Origin: Puniceicoccaceae bacterium
GTDB lineage: Bacteria > Verrucomicrobiota > Verrucomicrobiia > Opitutales > Coraliomargaritaceae
Assembly: GCA_017854655.1 (NCBI GenBank)
Contig: JAFMHF010000014.1
Coordinates: forward strand, 1-36,689
DNA: 36,689 nucleotides
Direction: 5' to 3'
Position 1 is the stretch's first letter. Every line of letters begins with the position of its first letter. Shown piece after piece: positions 16,385 to 26,433 of the stretch. The position numbers and the translations under genes are program-made. The notes under the pieces are model-generated. The model was given only the letters and a program-made list of their open reading frames with translations. It was not told the origin of the DNA and made no database searches.

Positions 16385-17119
16385 ATGTCCGATCAAGCTC
16401 CACTGGTTTATCTTATTTACGGCATCCCCGGAAGCGGCCGACGCGACGTCCTGTTCGACCTGATCGACGGTGGTCTCGAAGGTAAAGAGCAAGTGCTCTA
16501 CTTCCACCCAGAAGGCGAAGCGACAAGCCCCTTTGATGAGCAACTTGAAGCGCTCGACACTGTCAGCATCGTCAATTGGAAGCTAAGCGATGCCAGCGTG
16601 GTCCACGACCAAATCGACGCCGCACCAGAAAAGATTATTTTTCTCGCCCCCGGCAACAGCGATCCAGCGGATGCCGCTGAAGCTATCAAGTCGTGGACCG
16701 ATCTCAATAACTGCCAGATCGCACGAATCATAACGGTTGTCCACTGCGCTTTCCTTTCTGAAAACAGCGCCGCAAAAGCGTGGTTCGATGCCTGTATTCA
16801 TTTCTCAGATGTCGTGCTGCTCAACCGTCGCGAAGGCGTGAACAATAAGTGGGTCAAAGACTTCGAAGTCGGCTACCGCAAACAATTCTCTCCCGCCCGC
16901 TTCCTAATGGTAAAAAAAGGCCGCGTCGCCAACCCGCTCGAAGTGCTCGAACCCGAAGCCCGACGGCTCTCACTCTATTTTGATGAACTCATCCCGATCG
17001 AGGACGATGAGTTCGAAGACGACGAGCAACCGCAGGACACTAAGCCCGACAAGTACATTGAGCGCAGAGAAAGCGGTCAGCGCGCCTATCCCGTGCCCGA
17101 TATCAAGCAACGGCTCTAA
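16385..17119 (+). CDS. P-loop-like protein with degenerate Walker A
   Basis: A 244-residue cytosolic protein. The start (VYLIYGIPGSGRRDVL) has the glycine pattern of a Walker A loop, but the invariant Lys-Ser/Thr is Arg-Arg (19-20). The remainder has the alternating layout of a P-loop or CobW-like GTPase: a strand with HPEGEA, IIFLAPGNSD, a segment IITVVHCAFL and, near 147-155, NRREGVNNK, the kind of loop where CobW-like proteins carry the guanine-specificity motif NKxD. The acidic tail (EDDEFEDDEQ) is unusual. It follows aroC by 66 bases. It may bind a nucleotide weakly or not at all. Confidence 0.65.
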   Translation: MSDQAPLVYLIYGIPGSGRRDVLFDLIDGGLEGKEQVLYFHPEGEATSPFDEQLEALDTVSIVNWKLSDASVVHDQIDAAPEKIIFLAPGNSDPADAAEAIKSWTDLNNCQIARIITVVHCAFLSENSAAKAWFDACIHFSDVVLLNRREGVNNKWVKDFEVGYRKQFSPARFLMVKKGRVANPLEVLEPEARRLSLYFDELIPIEDDEFEDDEQPQDTKPDKYIERRESGQRAYPVPDIKQRL

Positions 17120-17232
17120 GCAAAAGTTAAAGTGAACAGGCGTAGCAATAAGCTATAAATAAACATAGCAGAAATCAGTATTCTGATGGTCCTAACAGAC
17201 GGATCGGTTCCAAATGAATCACAAACGGCCTA

Positions 17233-18261
17233 CTATTCTACACGACTCAATCGCGCCACGTCCCGACCTTGAATCATCTCCCACAAGCGCACACGTGTGA
17301 GTTTGGACGAGTCTCGAAAATACATCATCTCGGCGTGCTGGTCCGCTCGTGCAGGATCAATACGAATCCCCCACAGTGGCACTACCGAGTCCGGCCACAT
17401 CGCATAACGAACATCTCCCACAACCAAAGGATCATCGGAATGCAGAGTCACATAACCCTGCGAGAAAAAGCGGAAGCGCTCAACGTCACTGCCCATTACC
17501 GAATCAGGATCAACCAGCGCGGCAGTGTCTTTGACCGTGAATACTTCGACTGATTGCCCCTCATAGAGTCGCGGAACTGCCCCTGGTCCGAGCCATACAG
17601 CATCGACGTAATAGCGCCCCTCAAAACGATAGATCATGCGCCACAGCATGGTATTCCCAAACGATGGACGAATCGAATACTGCTCGGGCTGATGGCCGCG
17701 CTCTGCAGCCAGAAGCTCGGCCACCTGCGTCGCCTTGAAATGCTGAAGGCCACAGAATCCAAAATAAAAGGCGCAGAAGATCAGCGCAGCCTGCGCAAAG
17801 CGCGGACGTCGCCAAGTAAACGCAAACAAGGTCAACAATACCAGCGGCAGCGTAAAAATGGGGTCGATCACCGAAATAATATCCCAAGACTCACGAATAT
17901 CACTGAATGGCCAATACAGCATAGTGCCATAACTAGTGCAGGCATCCAGCATGCCATGCGTCAATGCGCCCAGCACCGCAAAGAGTGCACACTGCCGGAA
18001 GGGAAGCTTCGATCGAAACAACAGGAGTTTAAACAGCACTGCTGTGCAGAGTCCAATCAGTGGTGCAACAATCAGTGCATGCGAAAAATGCCGATGATAT
18101 TGTAAGGTCAATAGCGGATCGGCAGCAGAGCGTATCAGCACATCAAGATCCGGAACCGCTCCTGCCACCCCACCAATAAGCACCGCCCAACGAGCTTGTT
18201 CACGCGAGCTAACCGCGACGGCAACCGCCGCTCCGATGCTGAATTGTGTGAGAGGATCCAT
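17233..18261 (-). CDS. YdjM-like membrane-bound metal-dependent hydrolase (DUF457)
   Basis: A 342-residue protein with about five membrane segments in the N-terminal half. The start MDPLTQFSIGAA and the motifs VPDLDVLI and HRHFSHAL (metal-binding HxxFSH type), plus GALTHGMLDACTSYG, are those of the YdjM/DUF457 family. The C-terminal part (about 190-342) is soluble, probably exposed outside the membrane. The start at 18261 (MDP) is preferred over a longer one at 18291. The family is linked with LexA control in E. coli, but no LexA box was identified here. Confidence 0.85.
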   Translation of the reverse strand: MDPLTQFSIGAAVAVAVSSREQARWAVLIGGVAGAVPDLDVLIRSAADPLLTLQYHRHFSHALIVAPLIGLCTAVLFKLLLFRSKLPFRQCALFAVLGALTHGMLDACTSYGTMLYWPFSDIRESWDIISVIDPIFTLPLVLLTLFAFTWRRPRFAQAALIFCAFYFGFCGLQHFKATQVAELLAAERGHQPEQYSIRPSFGNTMLWRMIYRFEGRYYVDAVWLGPGAVPRLYEGQSVEVFTVKDTAALVDPDSVMGSDVERFRFFSQGYVTLHSDDPLVVGDVRYAMWPDSVVPLWGIRIDPARADQHAEMMYFRDSSKLTRVRLWEMIQGRDVARLSRVE

Positions 18262-18478
18262 ACCCGTATAAAATAGGAACTCTCCAAACAAGCGCCATCA
18301 TGAATTTGAACCAATCTCAATCAGCCATACGATTGCCTCTGAGCTATAGATAAAATGCTCGGCGACTGTTGTCGCTCGTGGCCATCAGAGGGCCAATATT
18401 CATCTCGCGAAACGGGCGCGACACCAACAAAAAATTGAGCGCGACATTGAGAATGGCTATGCGCCATCAGCATGACAG

Positions 18479-19360
18479 CTAGAACATTCCAGCCGCGCCA
18501 CTCGCATTCAAGCCATCGGGGAGTTTTTCGAGTGGATAAACATCATAGCGATTACTCTTCCCCTCTAGGACATGACTCGGGGATGGCCCAGCTAAAGCTG
18601 GCGCAATTCGTGGGCGTTTCACCACCACTCGATAACGCGCGCACGACAATGCCGCTTCCAGCAAGCCGTCTGCATCAGTATCTTGACCGACCAAAGAATG
18701 GAAGACACGCATTTCTTTCTTAACCATCGCACTCTTAGTACGCACTGGAAACATCGGGTCGAGATAAACCACATCGGGCCGTTCGGCCTCTGAGACTTCA
18801 CGTAAATAATTGAGTGAATCCGCTTCGACTAATGTCATACGCTCCAAGACCTCGACTAAACCTGCATCTTGCGCCACACCAAAACGACGGGCTTGGATCA
18901 TGCCATCCTCCAGCAATGCACGCACTGCTGGCACGCGCTCCAGCAATGTCATCCGGCAGCCTAGACTCGCCAGCACAAACGCATCACCACCGAGCCCCGC
19001 AGTCGCATCCAATACCCACGGATACACACCACTGCGCACCCCGACCGCCTTCGCAATCATTTGTCCTTTGCCGCCGCCTTGCTTGCGCCGATAGGTCACT
19101 GTTGGCCGATGGAAGTCAGCTCGAATACTCAACTGACTCTCGCCCCCAACTGCGTGTAACACCAAGCCATCACTGTCTAAAACAAAAACAAACACCTCAC
19201 CTACGCCAGCGCACTGAGCCGATAAGAATCGCTGCAACTCCTTTGGCTTAGCTGCCGCAACTGAGCAGCCATCGACACAGGGCAGTTCAAATCGATCGGC
19301 CCACTGCTGGGCAGTCGCCTGGTGCGCAGTATCTAAATATACGAGTGATGACAGTTTCAT
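18479..19360 (-). CDS. rsmJ: 16S rRNA (guanine-1516-N2) methyltransferase RsmJ
   Basis: RsmJ modifies m2G1516 in the small ribosomal subunit using SAM. The 293-residue protein has a SAM-binding core (WVLDATAGLGGDAFVLASLG, 116-135), the catalytic-type region VVYLDPMFPVR and the FHSLVGQDTDADGLL segment, all typical of RsmJ, together with RRKQGGGKGQMIAKAVG. The end includes NRYDVYPLE. The neighbour downstream is the YdjM-like gene after 217 bases, so cotranscription is uncertain. Confidence 0.93.
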   Translation of the reverse strand: MKLSSLVYLDTAHQATAQQWADRFELPCVDGCSVAAAKPKELQRFLSAQCAGVGEVFVFVLDSDGLVLHAVGGESQLSIRADFHRPTVTYRRKQGGGKGQMIAKAVGVRSGVYPWVLDATAGLGGDAFVLASLGCRMTLLERVPAVRALLEDGMIQARRFGVAQDAGLVEVLERMTLVEADSLNYLREVSEAERPDVVYLDPMFPVRTKSAMVKKEMRVFHSLVGQDTDADGLLEAALSCARYRVVVKRPRIAPALAGPSPSHVLEGKSNRYDVYPLEKLPDGLNASGAAGMF

Positions 19361-19758
19361 AGGACGATGCAGCTCACCTTGCTGCGCTGCTGCGAAATCT
19401 CCAAGTGCAAAATACCATTTACTCCATCAACTGGCATCAAGCGCACGAACTGGCTAAGTCGATTCATTCCCCTCAGTCGCAGCATCCACTGGGCCCTATT
19501 CGACATAGTCGAAAAACAGGAATTCGAGTTAATTTGAAGCCCAGACTCTTAATCAAGATCATCCAAGACTACTTTCTAAAGACTGACCCTAGCGACTCGC
19601 ACACTGTTGATTACATGATTTCTGCACCACGTCCGTGCCGATACAAAACTACCTATAAAGAGTGAGAAGTAACAACAAAAAAGGCATACCAAGGCTAACA
19701 CACAAATCATACCGCCACGCTCGACCCCTCGATCCTACATGCAAAAAGGTTGCGGCTC
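19361..19758. other. 398-base intergenic region before mscS
   Basis: No gene, tRNA or strong repeat seen. A frame at 19405-19665 (86 codons) is judged spurious: no ribosome site, no recognised motif and low-complexity composition. The promoter for the channel gene probably lies here, with an AAAAAGG stretch about 9 bases before its start. Confidence 0.55.
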
Positions 19759-21060
19759 ATGATTCAACCAACTTATCTTGTCATTATGACTTTACTCGAA
19801 AACTGGCGCACGCTGCTCGTGCCGAGCGGGACCTTCCAACTCCAGGACCTGTGGCAACTCATTGTAGTCATCGCCCTGTTTGCCATCAGCACGAAAATAT
19901 TCGGAGCGAAGGCTAAATCAGTCGTCATCACACGCATTACTCCGGCGCTCTGGCTCAAGGGCAACCGCAGCTTTCTAGTACTATGGGCGACTCTCATCGT
20001 CGCATGGGGAATTTGTATTTTAATACCAATCGAAGCCCCCATCTTCAGCTTCTTCAGTTTCCTCGGCGTAATATGGTTAATCATCGGCCTGCTCACCAGC
20101 CTCATCCGTGCACCGTTCTGGTCGCAATCAGTCGCTGCAGTCTGCTATTTAACCTCGGCGATGCTAAGCCTCTCGTTGGTCGATGATGGTATTGATTCAT
20201 TACAAGACCTTCATGTTACAATCGGCACGTCGACCATCTCCGCCTGGGGAATTCTATCTGGTATACTTGCCTTTGCATTTACCATGTGGGCGTGCCTCGC
20301 CGTGGCACGGATCATCGAGACGCAAATCCAGAAAGTGCCTGGTCTGAGCCCCTCGCTAAAAGTACTGATCGCCAAGATTATTCGCATCGTGTTCATCGTT
20401 GTCGCCACCGCCGTCTCACTCAGTTCGATGGGCATCGATTTATCTGCTCTTACCGTGCTCGGTGGTGCCATCGGCTTAGGCCTCGGCTTCGGTCTGCAAA
20501 AAGTTGTTTCCAACTTTATCAGCGGCATTTTACTGCTAGTCGATAATTCAATCAAACCTGGCGACGTAATCGAAATCGACGGCACCTATGGCTGGATCAA
20601 TAACCTGCGGGCACGCTATGCGTCTGTTATCACACGCGACGGCACTGAACACCTGATCCCGAACGAAGATTTAATCACACAACGTGTGATCAATTGGACT
20701 TTTACCAATAACCTCGTACGCATGAAAGTACCCATCGGCGTGTCCTATGATTCAGACCCGCATCAATGCCTTAAGCTAGTCATAGCAGCTGCGCAATCGG
20801 TTGACCGCGTCTTATTGGAGCCCACACCTGTTTGCCATGTACTCGGATTCGGTGATAGCTCGATCGATCTCGAACTACGCTTCTGGATATCAGATCCCAC
20901 CAACGGTGTGGCCAATGTTAAAAGTCAGGTATTGCTCAATATTTGGGACACGTTTAAAGAAAATAATATCGAGATCCCTTACCCGCAAAGCGATCTACAC
21001 ATTCGCTCAAGCGATATCGCCATGCCCTCTACAGAGCCATGCATCAGCCCTGACAAGTAA
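19759..21060 (+). CDS. MscS-family mechanosensitive ion channel
   Basis: An inner-membrane channel that opens under membrane tension to release solutes during osmotic downshock. About five hydrophobic segments are followed by the pore helix and the MscS core, [20 protein letters not shown] (beginning near residue 232), then [14 protein letters not shown], the beta domain, [17 protein letters not shown], and the C-terminal domain with [10 protein letters not shown]. The pore helix glycines are as in MscS. I start at ATG 19759, but another in-frame ATG at 19786 would also work. A TTG at 19750 is least likely. Total 433 residues. Confidence 0.93.
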   Translation: MIQPTYLVIMTLLENWRTLLVPSGTFQLQDLWQLIVVIALFAISTKIFGAKAKSVVITRITPALWLKGNRSFLVLWATLIVAWGICILIPIEAPIFSFFSFLGVIWLIIGLLTSLIRAPFWSQSVAAVCYLTSAMLSLSLVDDGIDSLQDLHVTIGTSTISAWGILSGILAFAFTMWACLAVARIIETQIQKVPGLSPSLKVLIAKIIRIVFIVVATAVSLSSMGIDLSALTVLGGAIGLGLGFGLQKVVSNFISGILLLVDNSIKPGDVIEIDGTYGWINNLRARYASVITRDGTEHLIPNEDLITQRVINWTFTNNLVRMKVPIGVSYDSDPHQCLKLVIAAAQSVDRVLLEPTPVCHVLGFGDSSIDLELRFWISDPTNGVANVKSQVLLNIWDTFKENNIEIPYPQSDLHIRSSDIAMPSTEPCISPDK

Positions 21061-21094
21061 GACAGTCCTGCCGACGACACGCCTTCACATTCAC

Positions 21095-21850
21095 ATGCCC
21101 ACCGTTAAGAAAATCCGCCTCGACGAACTACTCGTCGCTCAAGGACTCGCCGACACTCGCTCGCGCGCCAAAGCGCTTATCCTCGCCGGCAAAGTCAAGC
21201 TCGGCACCGATCGCCTGGATAAGCCTGGTCGTAGCCTTCCAACCGATGCCCCTATTGAAGTCGAATCCCCTCCCCGTTTCGTCAGTCGAGGTGGAGAAAA
21301 ACTCGAAGGCTTTCTAGATCAATTTAAAATTGATGTCACCGGACTGCGCCACCTCGACGTAGGTGCCTCCACTGGCGGATTCACTGATTGCTGCCTCCAA
21401 CGCGGCACGATCAGCGCAACCTGTGTCGATGTCGGCCGCGCACAGATGCACAACCAGCTCATCCAAGACCAGCGCGTCACTAATATCGAGAAGACCAATG
21501 CACGCTACTTAAAGATCGGCGATTTACCTTTCGATAATTATCCACTGATCGTCATGGACCTTTCCTTCATTTCGCTCACCAAGGTACTGCCAGCAGTGTG
21601 GCAATTTCTCGCGCCTGAAGGTCGACTGATCGCGCTGGTAAAACCACAATTTGAAGCTGAAAAGCGCGAAGTCGATGCCGGTCGCGGCATCATCCGCGAC
21701 CAAGCAATCCAACAGCGTATCTTAGCTAGCATCCAATCTTTCGCCCTCGAGCAACTCGCAGGTGCCGCACTCATCGGCACGATGGACTCGCCGATCAAAG
21801 GCACTGATGGCAACCGCGAATTCCTAATGGGACTCACTCGACGAAGTTAA
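21095..21850 (+). CDS. tlyA: TlyA-family rRNA methyltransferase
   Basis: TlyA methylates rRNA cytidine 2'-hydroxyls. The 251-residue protein has an N-terminal S4 RNA-binding domain ([20 protein letters not shown], residues 6-25, followed by a turn at [12 protein letters not shown]) and a FtsJ-like SAM domain: [40 protein letters not shown] and [10 protein letters not shown]. The start is the ATG at 21095, which removes about 100 extra residues that would otherwise read into the end of the MscS gene. Confidence 0.93.
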   Translation: MPTVKKIRLDELLVAQGLADTRSRAKALILAGKVKLGTDRLDKPGRSLPTDAPIEVESPPRFVSRGGEKLEGFLDQFKIDVTGLRHLDVGASTGGFTDCCLQRGTISATCVDVGRAQMHNQLIQDQRVTNIEKTNARYLKIGDLPFDNYPLIVMDLSFISLTKVLPAVWQFLAPEGRLIALVKPQFEAEKREVDAGRGIIRDQAIQQRILASIQSFALEQLAGAALIGTMDSPIKGTDGNREFLMGLTRRS

Positions 21851-21995
21851 TACTTTGGACATATCCTCAATAACACTGAGGGAGGCATACGTGAGACTGC
21901 GCTGCATACCACTGATTAATATTGATCGGTTTGCGGGCAAACATGCCATTCATTGAAAAGCCGCGCCGCGCGCCGCACACAGCTGCCAAATCAGC

Positions 21996-23045
21996 TTACG
22001 CTCGCACTGCCGGTTGATGCTGACTCATGCAATGGATCGCACCACCTTCGCGGACGATGTCGCGGCAATCGAAGCCGACAACCTCACGACTCGGATAACA
22101 ATCGGCGATAATCTCCAAGGCTTCGGCATCGCGCCGTGGCTGGCCATAAGTCGGCACGAGCACCGCGCCATTAAGAACTAGATAGTTCATATAGCTCGCG
22201 GCAAGGCGCGTACCATCCAGATAGATCGGTTCTGGCAAAGGCAGCGAAACGGTGGCATACGGCTGCCCCGTCGGCGTTCTGAAGGCTTGAATCCGCCGAG
22301 TGTTCTCACTCAACGCCGCGAAATTATCGTCTTCAGTATCAGTGACCGACGCCATCAAGATGCCGTCATCCTTAAAGAATCGAGCGAGATTATCGATATG
22401 CCCATCCGTATCATCCCCGACGAGACCGTCATGTAGCCAGAGCACTTCATTGATCCCCAGCCCAGCAGCGAGCCGTGCTTCGATCTGCTGTTTACGCATT
22501 TCACCGTTGCGATTTAAGTTCAGTAGTACCAGCTCGGTGGTCAAAAGCTGACCGGCTCCATTACTCTCGATCGCGCCCCCTTCGAGGACAGTATCGAAGA
22601 CGAACCGACGCACACCGACTTGATCGGCAATCCAAGCTGGCGCATTGTTGTCTCTTTGCTGCAATGGGTACTTGTTGCCCCAGGCATTATAGGTCCAATC
22701 AGTGATACATAGTTCGGTGCCGTCTTCGTTCAGTAGAAATAGCGGACCATAATCACGACACCACACATCGTCTGTCTGATAATTGTAGAGTGTCACGCCG
22801 CTGGCATCTCCAGCCTGCGCCATCAGAGCTTGCAGGTCGGCTTGCGCGGATTCTGGACAGAGCACACCCACTGGTTGAAAACGAGCGGCGAGTACGTACA
22901 GCGCGGCGAGTTGCTCACGCACCCGCGGTAAGACGCCCGCCCACAGATCGTCACGTGTCGGCCATGCAAACCAGACCGCTGCTTGCGGCTCCCAGTCAGC
23001 GGGGAAGCGATAGCCTAATTCTTTTGGCGTGCTCAAGGCATTCAT
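21996..23045 (-). CDS. aguA: agmatine deiminase
   Basis: AguA converts agmatine to N-carbamoylputrescine. The 349-residue protein belongs to the peptidyl-arginine deiminase-like family (AguA branch): AVWFAWPTRDDLW, the YNYQTDDVWCRDYGPLFL substrate region, LEGGAIESNG, GHIDNLARF (catalytic His/Asp) and the C-terminal catalytic Cys339 in GGAIHCMSQ. The ATG has an AGGA ribosome site about 8 bases upstream. It follows aguB by 67 bases, so the two steps to putrescine are encoded together. Confidence 0.95.
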   Translation of the reverse strand: MNALSTPKELGYRFPADWEPQAAVWFAWPTRDDLWAGVLPRVREQLAALYVLAARFQPVGVLCPESAQADLQALMAQAGDASGVTLYNYQTDDVWCRDYGPLFLLNEDGTELCITDWTYNAWGNKYPLQQRDNNAPAWIADQVGVRRFVFDTVLEGGAIESNGAGQLLTTELVLLNLNRNGEMRKQQIEARLAAGLGINEVLWLHDGLVGDDTDGHIDNLARFFKDDGILMASVTDTEDDNFAALSENTRRIQAFRTPTGQPYATVSLPLPEPIYLDGTRLAASYMNYLVLNGAVLVPTYGQPRRDAEALEIIADCYPSREVVGFDCRDIVREGGAIHCMSQHQPAVRA

Positions 23046-23112
23046 GTAGAGATTCCTAAATGATGAGTGCTTTTACGCAAATTAATAACAGTAGCACAAA
23101 CAATCCGCGCGC

Positions 23113-24003
23113 TTAATCTTCGTCGATCATACGTTGAGTTAAGCCGCCGAAGCTATCAATTCGACGATCGCGGAAGAAGGGCCAGTTTCGGCGCATATCT
23201 TCCAGTGCTTTCAAATCGCAATCCGCCAAGACTAGCGCTTCCGCATCGGCTGGTGCGCGCTCCAGCACTTGCCCATAAAAATCGGACACGAAGGATTGCC
23301 CCCAAAATTCAGTGCCACCCTCGGTGCCAGTGCGATTGACCGCCGCCACGTAGCATCCATTGGCCACCGCATGTCCGCGTTGCACGGTTTCCCACGCGGT
23401 GTGTTGGGCTACACCTAGTTTGGCCTTCTCCTCGGCGAGCCAACCAATCGCGGTCGGATAAAATAAGATCTCCGCGCCTGCCAGCGCTGCCAGGCGAGCG
23501 GCTTCCGGATACCATTGATCCCAGCAAATAAGCACCGAAAGTTTACCAAAGCGTGTGTTCCACACCCTGTAACCCAGATCACCCGGCGTGAAGTAGAATT
23601 TCTCTTCAAAGCCTGGGTCCTGCGGGATGTGCATCTTGCGATACTTGCCGAGATACGAGCCATCGGCGTCAATCACCGCCGCCGTGTTGTGATATACACC
23701 TGAAGCACGTCGCTCAAATAACGATCCAATAATTACCACCTCCAATTCCGCTGCCACTGTAGCCAGCGCATCCGTAGTGGGACCAGGAACCGGCTCCGCG
23801 AGGTCGAAGCATTCTGCATCCTGAGTTCGGCAAAAATAAGCAGACGTAAACAACTCCTGCGTGCAGATAATCTGCGCGCCGCCAGCTGCAGCCTCCCGTA
23901 TTTTATCAATCGTATAGGCGAGATTGGCCGCAGTCGATCCTTGCTCACGAACCTGAATCAGTCCGATACGCACAGTGGAATCAGTTAAAGCCGCTGCTGC
24001 CAT
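23113..24003 (-). CDS. aguB: N-carbamoylputrescine amidase
   Basis: AguB releases putrescine, CO2 and ammonia from N-carbamoylputrescine. The 296-residue nitrilase-family protein shows the catalytic Glu50 (ICTQELF), Lys123 (YRKMHIPQ) and Cys160 (VLICWDQWYPE). The segment HIPQDPGFEEKFYFTPGD is diagnostic of this amidase group. It lies 9 bases after hisG and 67 before aguA. Confidence 0.95.
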   Translation of the reverse strand: MAAAALTDSTVRIGLIQVREQGSTAANLAYTIDKIREAAAGGAQIICTQELFTSAYFCRTQDAECFDLAEPVPGPTTDALATVAAELEVVIIGSLFERRASGVYHNTAAVIDADGSYLGKYRKMHIPQDPGFEEKFYFTPGDLGYRVWNTRFGKLSVLICWDQWYPEAARLAALAGAEILFYPTAIGWLAEEKAKLGVAQHTAWETVQRGHAVANGCYVAAVNRTGTEGGTEFWGQSFVSDFYGQVLERAPADAEALVLADCDLKALEDMRRNWPFFRDRRIDSFGGLTQRMIDED

Positions 24004-24012
24004 ATGCTGAAG

Positions 24013-24894
<882 letters not shown>

Positions 24895-24974
24895 AGGGGC
24901 AGAGAACTTGAGGCAGGATGTCGCTGGCACAAGGAAAATTTCCGATAATCAGACCACTGGAAATGAAATAAACA

Positions 24975-25010
24975 ATTGTAAAAACATCTTTTTAGCGGTA
25001 TTTTTACAAT
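24975..25010. promoter_or_regulatory. perfect 10-bp inverted repeat between hisG and the peroxiredoxin
   Basis: ATTGTAAAAA at 24975-24984 is mirrored by TTTTTACAAT at 25001-25010, with a 16-base spacer. It sits between the divergent starts of hisG and the peroxiredoxin gene, 24 bases before the latter, so it may be an operator for either. The arms are AT-rich and could also form a hairpin in the peroxiredoxin mRNA leader. Confidence 0.5.
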
Positions 25011-25033
25011 CTGCAGCTTTCTGTTATTTTACC

Positions 25034-25510
25034 ATGCCTCCTCCCATCCCACTGACTTCAGGACAAAAAGCGCCCGCTTTCAGCTATACTGAAGACCAGG
25101 CGACGATTCATAGTAGTGAAATCACCAGCCCCTATCTCATCTATTTCTACCCTAAGGACGACACCCCGGGCTGCACGAAAGAGGCCTGTGCGATTCGCGA
25201 TGCTTGGGCAGAATTCGGCGCGGCTGGCCTGAAAGTTATTGGGGTGAGCAAGGATACTGAACGCTCACACCAAAAATTTCAGAACAAATACTCGCTCCCC
25301 TTCCCGCTTATTGCTGATACTGAGCTGCAATTGGCAAATGCCTTTGGCGTATTCGGCGAGAAGCAATTCATGGGCCGGACTTATGATGGCATCCATCGGA
25401 TGTCTTTTCTCATCGCCGCAGACGGCACCATCTTAACAAGCTACCCTAAAGTAAAACCCGAGGCACATGCCGCCCAAGTATTAGAAGACTTCTCTCTGCT
25501 AACTTCTTAA
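25034..25510 (+). CDS. bcp: peroxiredoxin, BCP/PrxQ type
   Basis: This 158-residue thiol peroxidase reduces peroxides. The peroxidatic and resolving cysteines are spaced as in the PrxQ/BCP group (DDTPGCTKEACAIRD). Other family marks: LIYFYPKDD, KVIGVSKDTERSHQKFQ and PFPLIADTE. The start is the ATG at 25034, giving an ordinary family length; an apparent longer frame to 24797 runs over hisG on the opposite strand. One base separates it from the response regulator gene, so peroxide defence and the regulator are likely cotranscribed. Confidence 0.95.
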   Translation: MPPPIPLTSGQKAPAFSYTEDQATIHSSEITSPYLIYFYPKDDTPGCTKEACAIRDAWAEFGAAGLKVIGVSKDTERSHQKFQNKYSLPFPLIADTELQLANAFGVFGEKQFMGRTYDGIHRMSFLIAADGTILTSYPKVKPEAHAAQVLEDFSLLTS

Positions 25511-25511
25511 T

Positions 25512-26258
25512 ATGAACAATCAACCCAAACCACTCATCGTCATTATTGAGGACGATAACGACCTCGCCACTGTAATCGCCACCCACTTGGAATTAGCTGG
25601 CATGCAAAGCCAGATCTGTAACGAAGCCGCACACGCTACGCGTTATCTAAAAAGTAACTTTGCGAACTTACTGCTACTGGATGTGCACTTGCCCGACTCG
25701 ACAGGCTTTGCCCTGATGGATGACTTACGCAAAAGTGGAATCAATACTCCGGTCATTTTTCTAACTGGAGAAAATGCTGAACTTAAAAAGGTAAAGGCCC
25801 TTGATATGGGCGGCGATGACTACATCACTAAGCCTTTTAGCTATCCCGAACTGATCGCACGTATTAATGCAGTGCTGCGTCGAGCCGAAACGATCAACGA
25901 TTCGAAGATCACTCAGAATGCAACGACCACAGATGAGCCATTTTCGTTCTGCGGAGCGGAAGTCAACCCACAGCGTTTGGAAGTACAATTTCCGGATGGT
26001 GCAGCCGAAAGTATCGGCCGTAAAGAGCTCGGCATATTCTCTTATCTCGCTGCGCACCCGAACAGCGTACTGACACGCAAGAATTTAATCCACTCAGTCT
26101 GGGGGATTCATGCCGATGTACGCAGTCGATCACTCGATCAATACATCGTAAAAATCCGTGACCTCTACAAGCGCCACGACCTCACCCTCGATGCGTTCCG
26201 TACTGTGCACGGCGTTGGTTACATCTACGATATTGAGGATAGTGCCCCTGAAGTATAG
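25512..26258 (+). CDS. OmpR/PhoB-family response regulator
   Basis: The 248-residue protein has a receiver domain (about 7-120) with the acidic pair EDD near residue 13, phospho-acceptor Asp57 (LLLLDVHLPD), Thr85 (FLTGE) and Lys107 (DDYITKPF). A winged-helix DNA-binding domain follows (about 150-240), with KELGIFSYLAAHPN and GVGYIYD at the end. No histidine kinase is adjacent, so its partner is elsewhere. Its start is one base after the peroxiredoxin stop. Confidence 0.93.
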   Translation: MNNQPKPLIVIIEDDNDLATVIATHLELAGMQSQICNEAAHATRYLKSNFANLLLLDVHLPDSTGFALMDDLRKSGINTPVIFLTGENAELKKVKALDMGGDDYITKPFSYPELIARINAVLRRAETINDSKITQNATTTDEPFSFCGAEVNPQRLEVQFPDGAAESIGRKELGIFSYLAAHPNSVLTRKNLIHSVWGIHADVRSRSLDQYIVKIRDLYKRHDLTLDAFRTVHGVGYIYDIEDSAPEV

Positions 26259-26433
26259 CCGAATTCGAATCGATCTTCGATGGAAATTCAGTTCTGCAGG
26301 ATAATGCGATACCGTTGCGCGATTATGCTGTGCAAGCGATCAGACTTAGATACGGCGGCTACGCTTTTATCCTTCTGCTCGAGAAAAGAACTCCTCGACC
26401 ACATTTTTTAGAATACCTAAGGGCATCGTTCGA

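Noticed and set aside
19405-19665. 86-codon frame before the MscS gene
   Set aside because: No ribosome site, no known motif, and amino-acid make-up typical of non-coding DNA.
20801-21094. N-terminal extension of TlyA back into the MscS gene
   Set aside because: The S4 domain starts at 21095 and the upstream part is the MscS gene in another frame.
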